A stretch of DNA of 64,000 bases from Oceanicella sp. SM1341 (GTDB lineage: Bacteria; Pseudomonadota; Alphaproteobacteria; Rhodobacterales; Rhodobacteraceae): assembly GCF_003448965.1 (NCBI RefSeq), contig NZ_QRGC01000018.1:42850-106849 (forward strand). Direction: 5' to 3'. Below, piece after piece: positions 25,011 to 33,947 of this stretch. The position numbers and the translations under genes were made by a program. The notes below the pieces were generated by a model, which saw nothing but the letters and a program-made list of their open reading frames with translations, ran no database searches and had not been told where the DNA came from. The number at the start of each line of letters is the position of its first letter. Position 1 is the stretch's first letter.

Positions 25011-25515
25011 ACCGAAACGCCTGGTGATCGTGATGGGCGTGTCCGGCTGCGGCAAGTCCACGGCGGGCGAGAACCTGGCCGAGCATCTCGGCGGCGTGTT
25101 CCTCGACGGCGACGACTTCCACCCGGAGGCGAATGTCGAGAAGATGGCGCATGGCATCCCGCTCACCGACGAGGACCGCTGGCCCTGGCTCGACATCCTG
25201 GGGGGCGAGATGGCCAGCCGCGAGGGCCCGGTCATCGTGGCCTGCTCGGCGCTGCGCCGGGTCTACCGCGACCGGCTGCGCGATGCGGCGGGCGAGCCGG
25301 TGTGCTTCGTGCATCTCACCGCCTCCAAGGAGGTGATCTTCTCGCGCGTCGGCCACCGCAAGGGGCATTACATGCCGGCCTCGCTGGTCGAGAGCCAGTT
25401 CGCCACCCTCGAGACGCCGCAGGCCGACGAGAACGTGGTGACCATCGACACCGAGCCGCCGAAGGACGAGGTGCGCGCCACGCTGCTCGCCGCCTTCCCG
25501 AAGCCGGCCTCCTGA
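24997..25515 (+). CDS. gntK: Gluconokinase
   Basis: A 172-residue P-loop kinase of the GntK/IdnK family: Walker A GVSGCGKST, the DGDDFHP substrate motif, and WPWLDILG. It phosphorylates D-gluconate to 6-phosphogluconate for the Entner-Doudoroff or pentose phosphate route. The GTG at 24997 is chosen as start because GGAGGG lies 5 nt upstream; a TTG at 24979 is in frame but inferior. The 14-bp overlap with the dehydrogenase gene implies coupled expression. Confidence 0.92.
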   Translation: MSHFEPKRLVIVMGVSGCGKSTAGENLAEHLGGVFLDGDDFHPEANVEKMAHGIPLTDEDRWPWLDILGGEMASREGPVIVACSALRRVYRDRLRDAAGEPVCFVHLTASKEVIFSRVGHRKGHYMPASLVESQFATLETPQADENVVTIDTEPPKDEVRATLLAAFPKPAS

Positions 25516-25585
25516 AGACCCCGCCGAAGATCCCGCGCGGGGCCTCTCGGGGCTCCGCGCGGCCCGGGCCGCGCCCGGTGGCGGC

Positions 25586-26527
25586 TCATCCGCCCGGTCG
25601 CGGCTCCGCCTCTCCCGCCGATGCCGCCTGCGGCGGCCCTGCGTCTGGCGGGGGCACGGGCAGGGCCTTCCAGCAGGCGAGGCCGAAGAGCCAGAGCCCG
25701 ACGGGCACCAGCACGAAGCTCGCCGGCCCCACCGGCACCTGCGGCCAGGCCCAGTGCGCGAGGCCCAGCATCGCGTCGCGCTCGCCCACCAGCAGCAGCG
25801 CCACCACGTTGTTGACGAAATGGATGCCCATCGCCGCCGAGAGCCGTCCGGTGCGCGCGGTGATGAGGGCGAGCACCAGCCCCAGCCCCGCGGCCCAGAA
25901 CACCACGAGCGCGCCCTCCATGAGCCCGCCGAACGGGTTGAAATGCAGCACCCCGAACAGGACCGAGGGCAGCACCGCCCAGGCGAGCGGGCTGCGGAAG
26001 TGCGCCGCCATCTGCTGCAGCAGGTAGCCGCGGAAGACCATCTCCTCGGCCGCGGTCTGCACGAAGAGCAGCGGCACGGCGAGGGCGATGAGCGCGAGCG
26101 GCGCGCCGGGAACGGGTTCGGGCGGTCCGGCGCTGGCGAGCACCATGAGCGCGCCGGCCAGCGCGAAACCCGCCGCCAGCCCCAGGCCGCGCAGGTAGTC
26201 CGGCCAGAGCGGGCCGCGCCCCAGCAGGCTGGTGACCGGACGGCGGTGGAACAGGCGCAGCGTGAGCCAGAGCAGCGGCCAGGTGAACAGGTAGCCGGCG
26301 AGGATGAAGATCTGCGCCAGCGGCGGCAGCGTGCCCTCGGGGGGCGCCTCCATGCCGATGGCGCGGGCCGCCAGAACGCCGGTGCCGGCGCTGACCGCCA
26401 TCAGCCCGGCGCCGAGCAGGCAGGTGCCCGCGATGCTGCGCCAGAGCGCGCGTCGGGGCAGGGCGGGGCGGATGAGCCCGGGCAGGCCGGGAAAGGAGCG
26501 GGGGCGGGGCCCCGGGGCGTCGGGCAT
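25586..26527 (-). CDS. CPBP intramembrane metalloprotease (CAAX/Abi family)
   Basis: About 313 residues with seven or eight membrane helices. It contains the three CPBP motifs: EEMVFRG, the FGVLHF histidine motif and HFVNN. These proteins cleave membrane-embedded or prenylated substrates, or serve in immunity functions; the substrate is unknown here. It ends with a proline-rich tail. The upstream ATG at 26593 in the same frame adds a 22-residue Arg-rich stretch; neither start has a clear ribosome binding site. It is convergent with gntK. Confidence 0.85.
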   Translation of the reverse strand: MPDAPGPRPRSFPGLPGLIRPALPRRALWRSIAGTCLLGAGLMAVSAGTGVLAARAIGMEAPPEGTLPPLAQIFILAGYLFTWPLLWLTLRLFHRRPVTSLLGRGPLWPDYLRGLGLAAGFALAGALMVLASAGPPEPVPGAPLALIALAVPLLFVQTAAEEMVFRGYLLQQMAAHFRSPLAWAVLPSVLFGVLHFNPFGGLMEGALVVFWAAGLGLVLALITARTGRLSAAMGIHFVNNVVALLLVGERDAMLGLAHWAWPQVPVGPASFVLVPVGLWLFGLACWKALPVPPPDAGPPQAASAGEAEPRPGG

Positions 26528-26953
26528 CGGCTGGTCCGGAAAGCGGGCGGCGCGGCGGCGGCGCCCGGGGGGGTGGCGGGAAGGCCGGGCCATCCGCGCC
26601 GCCGGGACGGGATGCGGCTGCCCTGGCGCGGCGGCGGGAGGCGGCTGGCTGCCCCCCCGCGCGGCAGTTTCCCGTGCGCGGCCGGGCCAGTCAAGTTGCC
26701 GTCAACCGGGGTGCCTGGGCGCTTGTGCTCGGCCGCCCGCTCGCATAGACCTGCCCCGACCGGTGCCGCCCGCGCAGTTCCCGCGCTGCGGTGCACGGGC
26801 GGAACATCCGGGCCGCGGTCGTGGCCCGGGCAGGCGGCGGGCGTCACGGGCGCCCCGCGCCCTGCCTGGCCGCAGGCGGCCCGCTTTCCCGCCCGCGGCA
26901 CACCCCCGGACCCGGCCGCCTGCGACGAACCTGACCCGATCGGGAGGACATTG
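26528..26953. other. Divergent intergenic region, nothing recognised
   Basis: About 426 bp (360 bp if the longer start of the CPBP gene is used) between two divergent genes. GC-rich with several short self-complementary runs; no promoter, RNA or repeat could be supported. Confidence 0.35.
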
Positions 26954-27706
26954 ATGATTGGCCGTACTCTGGCTCCGGGCATTCTGCTTGCCGCAACGCT
27001 CGCCGCCTGCACGCCGCCCGCCGTTTCGGTGGACACGGGCATGCAGGTCCGCCGTGCCACGCGCGACGAGGTGCTGGTGAGCGCCGAGGGGCGCTCGGTG
27101 AGCCTGGTGCCGCCGGAGGGATACTGCGTGATGCGCGACTCGGTTCAGACCGCGGAGCAGGTGGTGTTCACCCTCATGGGCGAATGCGCCACCCCGGCCG
27201 CCGCGGCCATCGACGCCGACGACCTGCCGCCGGGCGGCCTGCTCACCGCGTCCGTATCCTATGCGCCGCTGTTCCGCGCGCAGGAGCCGCATGGTGCCTC
27301 GCTCGATGCGCTGGAGGAGTTCCTCGGCTCCGACCGGGGGCTGGCGCTGGTCGGGCGCGGGGGCGAGACGGAGCGGCTGCAGATCCTCGAATCCTACCGC
27401 GAGAACGATGCGCTGCTGCTGCTCGTCGAGGACAGCGGCGCGCAGGTGATCCCGATCTCGGCGCCGCGCTTCTGGCGGGCCTTCCTCGAGCTCAACGACC
27501 GGATGGTGAGCGTCTCGGTGAGCACGTTCCGCGACCGGCCGTCGGATGACCGGCAGATGCTCTCGCTGCTGCGCCGCTTCATCGCCGGTCTGCGCGAGGC
27601 GAACCGGCCGGCGCTGGTCGAGGCGGGCATCGCCGCCGCGGCGAGCCCGACCGAGACCACCGTGCAACCCGCGCCGGCCGCCCCGGCCGGGCCCACCGAC
27701 CGCTGA
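26954..27706 (+). CDS. Lipoprotein of unknown function
   Basis: 250 residues. A type II signal peptide (MIGRTLAPGILLAATLAAC) ends in the lipobox LAAC with Cys19. The mature part is a compact acidic domain of about 200 residues with no family I recognise (SLVPPEGYCVMRDSVQTAEQ, then a FRAQEPHGASLDALEEFL helix) and an Ala/Pro-rich tail. It should be tethered to the inner or outer membrane facing the periplasm. GGGAGG precedes the ATG by 6 nt. Role unknown. Confidence 0.8.
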   Translation: MIGRTLAPGILLAATLAACTPPAVSVDTGMQVRRATRDEVLVSAEGRSVSLVPPEGYCVMRDSVQTAEQVVFTLMGECATPAAAAIDADDLPPGGLLTASVSYAPLFRAQEPHGASLDALEEFLGSDRGLALVGRGGETERLQILESYRENDALLLLVEDSGAQVIPISAPRFWRAFLELNDRMVSVSVSTFRDRPSDDRQMLSLLRRFIAGLREANRPALVEAGIAAAASPTETTVQPAPAAPAGPTDR

Positions 27707-27733
27707 ACCGGCAGCCGCGGGGGGACGCGCGCC

Positions 27734-27800
27734 GCGCCGGGGGGGCCTTGCGGCCCCCGCAGCTTGGCGCGCGTGGCGAAGACCCTGGCGGGCCTTCGCC
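27734..27800 (+). repeat. Repeat family 2, copy a
   Basis: Begins just after the lipoprotein stop. Core hairpin GGGGGGCC..GGCCCCC, then GCAGCTTGGCG, GTGGCGAAG and CGGGCCTTCGCC. Two better-matched copies are at 36140-36228 and, inverted, 36526-36612. Confidence 0.6.
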
Positions 27801-27866
27801 CGCGTGGCACCCGGCGAAAAGACCCTCGCCGCCGCGCCTGTGCGGCGGTCGGCAAAGCGGGGTGCA

Positions 27867-28030
27867 GCTCAGCCCTTCCGCCCGGGCGGCCAGCCCGGGC
27901 CGCGCCCGACCCTCCCCCCGGGAGGGCGCGATGGCGATGTCATCTCCCGCACGGCCGTCGTCCGGAGCTTTCGAGATAAATCGCTGACAACAGGCGGTGT
28001 TGCGCCCACCCGGGGTCGGGCGCGGCCCTT
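27867..28030 (-). repeat. Repeat family 1, copy A
   Basis: About 164 bp. Contains a perfect 16-bp inverted pair GGGCCGCGCCCGACCC (27897-27912) and GGGTCGGGCGCGGCCC (28013-28028), and the conserved middle with CTCCGGACGA and GACATCGCCATCGCGCCC on the minus strand. A further ~30 bp (GCTGGCCGCCCGGGCGGAAG on the minus strand) is shared with copies B and D. Confidence 0.75.
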
Positions 28031-28083
28031 CGCGCACAGTTCGGAGCGATGAGGGGTTTGCGCGTTGGAGCGAGGTAGCGCAG

Positions 28084-28131
28084 GTGCCCTGTGCCCTGTG
28101 CCCTGTGCCCTGTGCCCTGTGCCCTGTGCCC
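28084..28131. repeat. Heptanucleotide tandem repeat GTGCCCT x6.9
   Basis: Six exact GTGCCCT units plus GTGCCC, starting 34 bp downstream of the cobB stop. A simple-sequence tract likely to vary in copy number. Confidence 0.92.
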
Positions 28132-28164
28132 GCGTGTGTCGGGCGCCCTCGCGGGGCCTGCCCC

Positions 28165-29460
28165 TTATTCTGCCGCGTCGATCACATGCGCGAAGGAACC
28201 GGAGACGGCGCCTTCGCGCAGGCCGGCGGGGCCCAGCGGCGCGCCCTCGGCGTCTTCCGCATCGAAGAGCGGGGTTCCCGCGGCGCGCAGTGTGGAGGCG
28301 TAGTGGAACTCGTGCCCGGCGAGGGCGCCGCGCCGCGGCGCGCCGGGGCGGGGCAGGAGGCGACGGTAGCCCAGGTGCAGCCGGCGCCGGGCGAAGCTCG
28401 TCTCCAGCCGCAGCAGGCCCAGCATGGCATGGCGCCCGCCCTCGGCATCCTCCAGCCCGTCGCCCAGCACCATGTAGCCGCCGCATTCGCCCTCGATCCG
28501 GGTGCCGGCCGCCATGGCCCGCTGCATGCCGGCGCGGAAGCTGCCGGCGGCGGCGAGGCGTGCGGCGTGCAGCTCCGGGTAGCCGCCGGGCAGGAAGATC
28601 GCGTCGGCACAGGCGGCGGGGGCCTCGTCGGCGAGGGGCGAGAAGGGCATGATCTCGGCCCCCGCGGCGCGCCAGTCTTCGAGCTGGTGGGCATAGGCGA
28701 AGGCGAAGGCCGCGTCAGCGGCGACGGCCACGCGCTGGCCCGGCGGGCTGAGGCCGGAACCGCCCGGGCCGGGCCCGGCCAGCGGCCGGGCGGCAGCCCG
28801 CAGGGCGGGGAGGTCGAGCGCTGCGGACACCTGGTCCGCGGCGCGTTCGAGGAAGGCCTGCAGGGCGGGGTGTTCGGCCGCCTGCACGAGGCCGAGATGG
28901 CGCGAGGGCAGCTCCAGCTCCGGATCCCGCGGCAGGGCGCCGAACACGGGAAGGCCGCTGCGGGCGAGGGCGTCGCGCAGCATCCGCTCATGGCGCGGCG
29001 AGCCCACGCGGTTGAGCACCACGCCGGCGAAGGCGAGGCCGGGCCGGTGGCGGGCGAACCCCTCCGCCAGCGCCGCGACCGACTGGCCCTGCCGGGCGGC
29101 GTCGATCACCAGCACCACCGGCAGGCCGAGGGCCTGCGCGAGATCGGCGGTCGAGCCGCGCCCCTCCGGCGGGGCGCCATCGAACAGGCCCATCGCCCCC
29201 TCCACCACCAGCAGCTTGCCGCCCTGGCGCGCGGCGAGGGCGCGCAGGCGCGCGGGCGCCATCGCCCAGGCGTCGAGCGAGACGCAAGGATGGCCCGTGG
29301 CGGCGGCGTGGAAGGCGGGGTCGATGTAGTCCGGCCCGCTCTTGGCCGACCGCACCGCCAGGCCCTCGCGCGCGAGGGCGCGCAGCAGGCCCAGGGTGAG
29401 CGTGGTCTTGCCGCTGCCCGAGGCAGGGGCGGCCAGAACGAGCCCGCGGGCCTGGCTCAC
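28165..29460 (-). CDS. cobB: Cobyrinic/hydrogenobyrinic acid a,c-diamide synthase
   Basis: 431 residues. N-terminal dethiobiotin-synthetase-like ATPase with a P-loop ASGSGKTT and SGPDYIDP, then a class I glutamine amidotransferase domain with nucleophile Cys326 (ECGGYMVLG) and His-containing end GHEFHYAS. CobB/CbiA amidates the a and c side chains of (hydrogeno)byrinic acid using Gln and ATP in cobalamin synthesis. It overlaps cobA by 4 bp. A heptamer repeat follows 34 bp after the stop. Confidence 0.93.
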   Translation of the reverse strand: MSQARGLVLAAPASGSGKTTLTLGLLRALAREGLAVRSAKSGPDYIDPAFHAAATGHPCVSLDAWAMAPARLRALAARQGGKLLVVEGAMGLFDGAPPEGRGSTADLAQALGLPVVLVIDAARQGQSVAALAEGFARHRPGLAFAGVVLNRVGSPRHERMLRDALARSGLPVFGALPRDPELELPSRHLGLVQAAEHPALQAFLERAADQVSAALDLPALRAAARPLAGPGPGGSGLSPPGQRVAVAADAAFAFAYAHQLEDWRAAGAEIMPFSPLADEAPAACADAIFLPGGYPELHAARLAAAGSFRAGMQRAMAAGTRIEGECGGYMVLGDGLEDAEGGRHAMLGLLRLETSFARRRLHLGYRRLLPRPGAPRRGALAGHEFHYASTLRAAGTPLFDAEDAEGAPLGPAGLREGAVSGSFAHVIDAAE

Positions 29461-30317
29461 GCCTGCTCGGCCGGCTTGCCACGGCCCAGCGGGTCGGTCG
29501 AGCGGGGGGCGATGCCGGCGGCCTGGCCCATCCAGTCCAGCGCCTGGCGCAGGAGCACGGCGCGGCCGATGCAGATGATGGCGGGGGGCACGACACCGGC
29601 GGCCTCCGCCTCGGCCGCGGCGCGGCCCAGCGTGGTCTCCAGCACGTCCTGGTCGGGCGAGGTGGCGCGGGTGACGATGGCCACCGGCTCGTCTGCCGAC
29701 CGGCCTGCCGCGATGAAGCGCTCGGCGATTTTCCCGAGGTGTTTCATCGCCATGTACATCACCACCACCTGGCTGCCGCGGGCGATGGCCTCCCAGTCCA
29801 GCGAGGTGGGGGTCTCGCCGGTCTGGTCGTGCCCGGTGAGGAAGGTGACCGCCTGGTTCACGTCGCGGTGGGTGACCGGGATGCCGGCATAGGCCAGCCC
29901 GCCGATGCCCGCCGAGATGCCCGGCACGATGCGCACCGGCACGCCGTGCTGCACGAGGGTCTGGGCCTCCTCGCCGCCGCGGCCGAACACGAAGGGGTCG
30001 CCCCCCTTCAGGCGCAGCACCCGCCGCCCGGCGCGGGCAAGCTCGACCAGCGACAGCGAGATGTCGCGCTGCTTCGCCGAGGGCTTGCCGCCGCGCTTGC
30101 CGGCGAAGATCAGCTCGGTGCCGGGCGCGGCCCAGTCGAGGATGCGCTCGTCGACCAGCGCGTCGTAGACCACCACGTCGGCCTGGCGCAGGGCGTTGAG
30201 CGCGTGGAGTGTGACGAGGCCGGGGTCGCCGGGGCCGGCGCCCACGAGCCAGACCCAGCCGGGCAGCAGTTCGGGCCAGTCCGCGTTGCGCGGCAGGGAG
30301 ATGGGGGTGCTGTTCAT
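29457..30317 (-). CDS. cobA: Uroporphyrinogen-III C-methyltransferase
   Basis: A 286-residue SUMT: GAGPGDPGLVTL near the N-terminus, VVYDALVDERIL, GKRGGKPS, LRLKGGDPFVFGRGGEE and GIPVTHR. It methylates uroporphyrinogen III at C-2 and C-7 to give precorrin-2, the entry to cobalamin (and sirohaem). No CysG-type dehydrogenase/ferrochelatase domain is fused. It overlaps cobB by 4 bp and diverges from cbiD across 77 bp. Confidence 0.95.
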   Translation of the reverse strand: MNSTPISLPRNADWPELLPGWVWLVGAGPGDPGLVTLHALNALRQADVVVYDALVDERILDWAAPGTELIFAGKRGGKPSAKQRDISLSLVELARAGRRVLRLKGGDPFVFGRGGEEAQTLVQHGVPVRIVPGISAGIGGLAYAGIPVTHRDVNQAVTFLTGHDQTGETPTSLDWEAIARGSQVVVMYMAMKHLGKIAERFIAAGRSADEPVAIVTRATSPDQDVLETTLGRAAAEAEAAGVVPPAIICIGRAVLLRQALDWMGQAAGIAPRSTDPLGRGKPAEQA

Positions 30318-30358
30318 GTCGCCTTCATATCTGCCTGATCCGAACCGCGAAAGGCCCG

Positions 30359-30387
30359 TTGGCGCGCCGCGGGGCGGGGCCTATAGT
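30359..30387 (+). promoter_or_regulatory. Putative promoter giving a leaderless cbiD mRNA
   Basis: TTGGCG (30359-30364), 17-bp spacer, TATAGT (30382-30387). The -10 box ends 7 bp before the cbiD ATG, so transcription would start at or within a base or two of the start codon. No ribosome binding site lies between. Confidence 0.55.
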
Positions 30388-30394
30388 CGCCGCC

Positions 30395-31429
30395 ATGACA
30401 CGCAAGCCGCAAGGGGAATTGCGCCGGGGCTGGACCACGGGCGCCTGCGCCACCGCCGCCACGCGGGCGGCGCTCTCCGCCCTCATGGGCCGCGGCTTTC
30501 CTGCGCAGGTCACCATCACCCTGCCGCGCGGCGAAACTCCGGTCTTCGCGCTGGCCGAGACCGCCTCGGGCCCCGGCTGGGCCGAGGCCGGCGTGGTGAA
30601 GGACGCGGGCGACGACCCCGACGTGACCCATGGCGCGCTCATCCGCGCCCGGCTGCGCTTCGGGCCCCCGGGCAGCGGCGTGAGCTTCCGCGCCGGCGAG
30701 GGCGTGGGCATGGTCACCCGCCCCGGCCTGCCGGTGCCGGTGGGCGAGCCCGCGATCAACCCCGTGCCGCGGCAGATGATGGCGCAGGTGGTGGCCGAGG
30801 ACGCGCCGGGGCGCGACGTGGAGATCACCCTCTCCATCCCCGGCGGCGCGGCGCTGGCGGCCAAGACCTGGAATCCGCGCCTGGGCATCGCCGGCGGGCT
30901 CTCGGTGCTGGGCACCACGGGCATCGTGCGCCCCTTCTCCTGCGCGGCCTGGATCGCCTCCATCCACCGCGGGGTGGACGTGGCGCGGGCCGCCGGCCTC
31001 ACCCATGTCGCGGGCTGCACCGGGGCCACCTCGGAGCGGGTGGTGCAGGGGCTGCACGGGCTGCCAGACCACGCGATGCTCGACATGGGCGATTTCGCCG
31101 GCGGGCTGCTGAAATACCTCGCGCGCCACCCCGTGGCCCGGCTCACCATCGGCGGCGGCATCGGCAAGATGGCCAAGCTCGCACAGGGCGCGACCGACCT
31201 GCACTCCGGCCGCTCGCAGGTCGACATGGCCGCACTTGGCCGGCTCGCGGGCCAGCCGCTCGAGGGGGTGAACACCGCCCTCGAGGCGCTGGAGCGCTGC
31301 GGCCCCGCCCTTGGCGCCGCGGTGGCGGCCGCGGCGCGGGCGCGGGCCGAGGCGCTGCTTGCCGGCACCGGCATCGCGGTCGACACCGTGGTGATCGACC
31401 GCGCGGGCACCATCGTGGGCCGGGCGTGA
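30395..31429 (+). CDS. cbiD: Cobalt-precorrin-5B C1-methyltransferase
   Basis: 344 residues, full CbiD length. Hallmarks: LRRGWTTGACATAATRAAL, the INPVPRQM block, GTTGIVRPFS and GGGIGKMAKLA. CbiD methylates C-1 of the corrin ring (with loss of acetaldehyde) and is best known from the anaerobic pathway; in alphaproteobacteria it is found in place of CobF. The ATG at 30395 follows a TATAGT box with no ribosome binding site, suggesting leaderless translation. Its stop overlaps the cobK start (GTGA). Confidence 0.94.
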   Translation: MTRKPQGELRRGWTTGACATAATRAALSALMGRGFPAQVTITLPRGETPVFALAETASGPGWAEAGVVKDAGDDPDVTHGALIRARLRFGPPGSGVSFRAGEGVGMVTRPGLPVPVGEPAINPVPRQMMAQVVAEDAPGRDVEITLSIPGGAALAAKTWNPRLGIAGGLSVLGTTGIVRPFSCAAWIASIHRGVDVARAAGLTHVAGCTGATSERVVQGLHGLPDHAMLDMGDFAGGLLKYLARHPVARLTIGGGIGKMAKLAQGATDLHSGRSQVDMAALGRLAGQPLEGVNTALEALERCGPALGAAVAAAARARAEALLAGTGIAVDTVVIDRAGTIVGRA

Positions 31430-32151
31430 GGCTGCTTCTCCTCGCCGGTACCGCCGAGGCCCGGGCGCTGGCGGCGGCAGCCGTGACGGCGGGGCATGAC
31501 GTGACCGTCTCGCTCGCCGGGCTCACCGCCCGGCCGGCGGCGCTGGCGGGGCGGTTGCGGGTCGGCGGGTTCGGCGGGGCGGAGGGGCTGGCGCAGGCGC
31601 TGCGCGAGGGCGGGTTCGACGCGCTGGTCGATGCCACGCATCCCTTCGCGGCACGGATGTCGGGGAACGCCGTGCGGGCAGTGCTGGCGACCGGCCTGCC
31701 GCTGCTGCGGCTCGAGCGGCCGGGCTGGGCGCCGGAGCCGGGCTGGCTGCATGTGCCTGACCTGGAGGCCGCGGCGGCCGCGCTGCCGCCGGGCGCGCGC
31801 GTCTTCCTCAGCACCGGGGCGCAGAGCCTCGGCGCCTTCGCCGGGCGGGCGGATTGCTGGTTTCTCGCCCGGGGGGCGGAGGAGGGGGCGTTTCCGCTCG
31901 CGCAGGGGCTGCGGGTGACCGGGCGGCCGCCGTTCGCGCTCGCGGCCGAGCGGGCGCTGATGCAGGCGCATCGCGTCGGCTGGCTGGTGACGCGCAACTC
32001 GGGCGGCGCGCGCGAGAAGCTCGACGCCGCCGCTTCCCTCGGCCTCCGGGTGGTGATGATCGACCGGCCGCCGCCGCCCGAGCCCGCCCCGCCCCGGGTG
32101 GAGGCGGTGGGCCCGGCGCTGGCCTGGATCGCGGCTCAGGCGGCGAAGTAG
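31426..32151 (+). CDS. cobK: Precorrin-6A reductase
   Basis: A 241-residue CobK/Cbi[14 protein letters not shown] at the N-terminus, [19 protein letters not shown] and the RNSGG block ([15 protein letters not shown]). It reduces precorrin-6A with NADPH. The gene starts with GTG at 31426, overlapping the cbiD TGA as GTGA, so it needs no separate initiation region. Its 3' end overlaps the convergent dapE gene by 16 bp. Confidence 0.92.
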   Translation: MRLLLLAGTAEARALAAAAVTAGHDVTVSLAGLTARPAALAGRLRVGGFGGAEGLAQALREGGFDALVDATHPFAARMSGNAVRAVLATGLPLLRLERPGWAPEPGWLHVPDLEAAAAALPPGARVFLSTGAQSLGAFAGRADCWFLARGAEEGAFPLAQGLRVTGRPPFALAAERALMQAHRVGWLVTRNSGGAREKLDAAASLGLRVVMIDRPPPPEPAPPRVEAVGPALAWIAAQAAK

Positions 32152-33281
32152 CCCGCGAGGATGCGGCGGTAGATGTCCTTGAGCTGGCGGATCTGCGCCA
32201 CCTCGGCATGCTCGTCGGTCTGGTGCATGCTCTGGCCCACGAGGCCGAACTCGGTGACCGGGCAATGGTCCTTGATGAAGCGCGCGTCCGAGGTGCCGCC
32301 AGAGGTGGAGAGCTCGGGGCGCAGGCCGGTGACGGCCTCGGCCGCGTCGGCGATCAGGTCGGAGAGCAGGCCCGGCGGGGTGAGGAAGCTCTCGCCCGAG
32401 ACCTCGATGCGGATGTCGATGGCGATGCCGGTCTCGGCGGCCACGGCGGCGGCCTCGGCGCGCAGCCAGTCGGCGAGGCTGGCGGAGGAATGGGCGTCGT
32501 TGAAGCGGATGTTCACCGTGGCGCGGCCGCGGGCGGGGATGACGTTGTTCGCCGGGTTGCCGGTGTCGATGGTGGTGACGGCGAGGGTGGAGGCGTCGAA
32601 ATGCCCGGTGCCGGTGTCGAGCTCATGGCTCGCCAGCCGGTCGATGAGCTTCGCGAGGGCGGGCAGGGGGTTCTTCGCCCGGTGCGGGTAGGCGGCGTGG
32701 CCCTGCACGCCGGTGGCGGTGATGAAGCCGGTCATCGAGCCGCGGCGGCCGATCTTCATCATCTCGCCCATGCGCTCGGGGCAGGTGGGCTCGCCGACGA
32801 GGCAATGGTCCATGCGCTCGCCGTGCTCGGCCATCCAGTCGAGCAGGGCGCGGGTGCCGTCGCGGCCGGGGCCTTCCTCGTCGCCGGTGATGGCGAGCAC
32901 GATGGCACCGTCCGGCGGGGTGGCGGCGACGAAGTCGATCGCGGCGGCGACGAAGGCGGCCACGCCGGATTTCATGTCGCAGGCGCCGCGGCCCCAGATG
33001 CGGCCGTCCTTCTCCACGCCGCCGAACGGGTCGACCGTCCAGTCCTCCGCGTTGCCCACCGGCACCACGTCGGTATGGCCGTTGAAGCCGAAGGTGCGGG
33101 CGTTGCCCTGCGCGCCCCAGCGGGCGAAGAGGTTCGACACGCCGCCGCGGTCGACCCGGGTGCAGGTGAAGCCGCCGAGGGTGAGCACCTCCTCCAGCAG
33201 CACCAGTGCGCCGCCCTCCTCCGGCGTGACGGAGGGGCAGCGGATGAGGTCGGCGGTGAGGCGTACGGGATCGGTGGGCAT
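32136..33281 (-). CDS. dapE: Succinyl-diaminopimelate desuccinylase
   Basis: 381 residues, an M20 di-zinc hydrolase: [22 protein letters not shown], the catalytic [26 protein letters not shown] and the C-terminal [13 protein letters not shown] with its metal His. DapE hydrolyses N-succinyl-LL-2,6-diaminopimelate in lysine and peptidoglycan synthesis. It lies in the same direction as the 109-codon gene and dapD. The 3' end overlaps cobK by 16 bp. Between it and the next upstream gene lies a 666-bp spacer with repeat family 1, so it may have its own promoter. Confidence 0.95.
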   Translation of the reverse strand: MPTDPVRLTADLIRCPSVTPEEGGALVLLEEVLTLGGFTCTRVDRGGVSNLFARWGAQGNARTFGFNGHTDVVPVGNAEDWTVDPFGGVEKDGRIWGRGACDMKSGVAAFVAAAIDFVAATPPDGAIVLAITGDEEGPGRDGTRALLDWMAEHGERMDHCLVGEPTCPERMGEMMKIGRRGSMTGFITATGVQGHAAYPHRAKNPLPALAKLIDRLASHELDTGTGHFDASTLAVTTIDTGNPANNVIPARGRATVNIRFNDAHSSASLADWLRAEAAAVAAETGIAIDIRIEVSGESFLTPPGLLSDLIADAAEAVTGLRPELSTSGGTSDARFIKDHCPVTEFGLVGQSMHQTDEHAEVAQIRQLKDIYRRILAGYFAA

Positions 33282-33947
33282 GGGATCGGGCTCTCGGCAT
33301 TGCGGGGAACGGCCCCGTTCCTGCCGCGTTTCGCGCCCGCGCACAAGCCCCCGGGAGAGGGGGGGGGGCGGCGGCAGCGCGGCTGCCGGTGCGCTGAGGC
33401 GGCTCCCCGACGGGAGCCTGTAGCAGCCGTACCCATCCCGCGCGGGTGCTCGCAACGCCCGGGTTCCGCACGGAGGGACGCGCCCGACCCTGGGTGGGCG
33501 CGAGTAACGCATGTGGTCAGCGGTTTATCGTGCAAGCCCCGGACGAAGGCTGTGCGGTGCGCGACATCGCCATCGCGCCCCCCCGGGGGGGAGGGTCGGG
33601 CGCGGCCCGGGCTGGTCGCCCGGGCGGGAGGGGTGAGCCGGGCGGGCGCTGCGAAAGGGGGGGGGAGCGGCACCAGTCGGCCGGGCCCGCCTGCCGGGTG
33701 CGCAGCGCCCGGCGCGGCCCAAAGGCGGGGACACCGACAGGTGATCCCGGCACGGGAGCCCCCCGGCCCGCGTGCCGCGGGAGAACCGGACGGGGGCTCT
33801 CCCGTCCTCCGTCGACCCGCCCTTGCGGGCGCGTCTCCTGCGGTTTGGGCCGGGCCGCGCGTGCCGCGCGGCGGTGCCGCGACATTGGTGACGGGGCAGC
33901 AGGTGCCTTGCAGCTTTCCGGCCTGCGCGGCGGGGTGGCGGGCGGGG
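33282..33947. other. Intergenic spacer with repeat family 1
   Basis: 666 bp between two genes of one functional cluster. Positions 33475-33640 are repeat family 1 copy B. The remainder is GC-rich without a recognisable gene or RNA; about 33330-33370 has a G-run-rich stretch. Confidence 0.45.
33475..33640 (+). repeat. Repeat family 1, copy B
   Basis: GGGACGCGCCCGACCC (33475-33490, 15 of 16) paired with GGGTCGGGCGCGGCCC (33593-33608), with the conserved CAAGCCCCGGACGA (33533-33546) and GCGACATCGCCATCGCGCCC middle and the 3' extension GGCTGGTCGCCCGGGCGG. Lies between dapE and the 109-codon gene. Confidence 0.75.

Noticed and set aside
27867..28030. A small protein encoded by repeat family 1 (open frame with RFISxAPDEGRA-like words in three copies)
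   Set aside because: Copies lack a shared start codon and ribosome binding site, and one copy is truncated; palindromic arms indicate DNA or RNA structure.
30318..30394. A cobalamin riboswitch between cobA and cbiD
   Set aside because: The gap is 77 bp, far too short for the riboswitch, and no B12-box is visible.
30196..32151. A 651-codon frame covering cbiD and cobK
   Set aside because: Only its 3' part from GTG 31426 encodes CobK; the rest is a shadow of cbiD in another frame.
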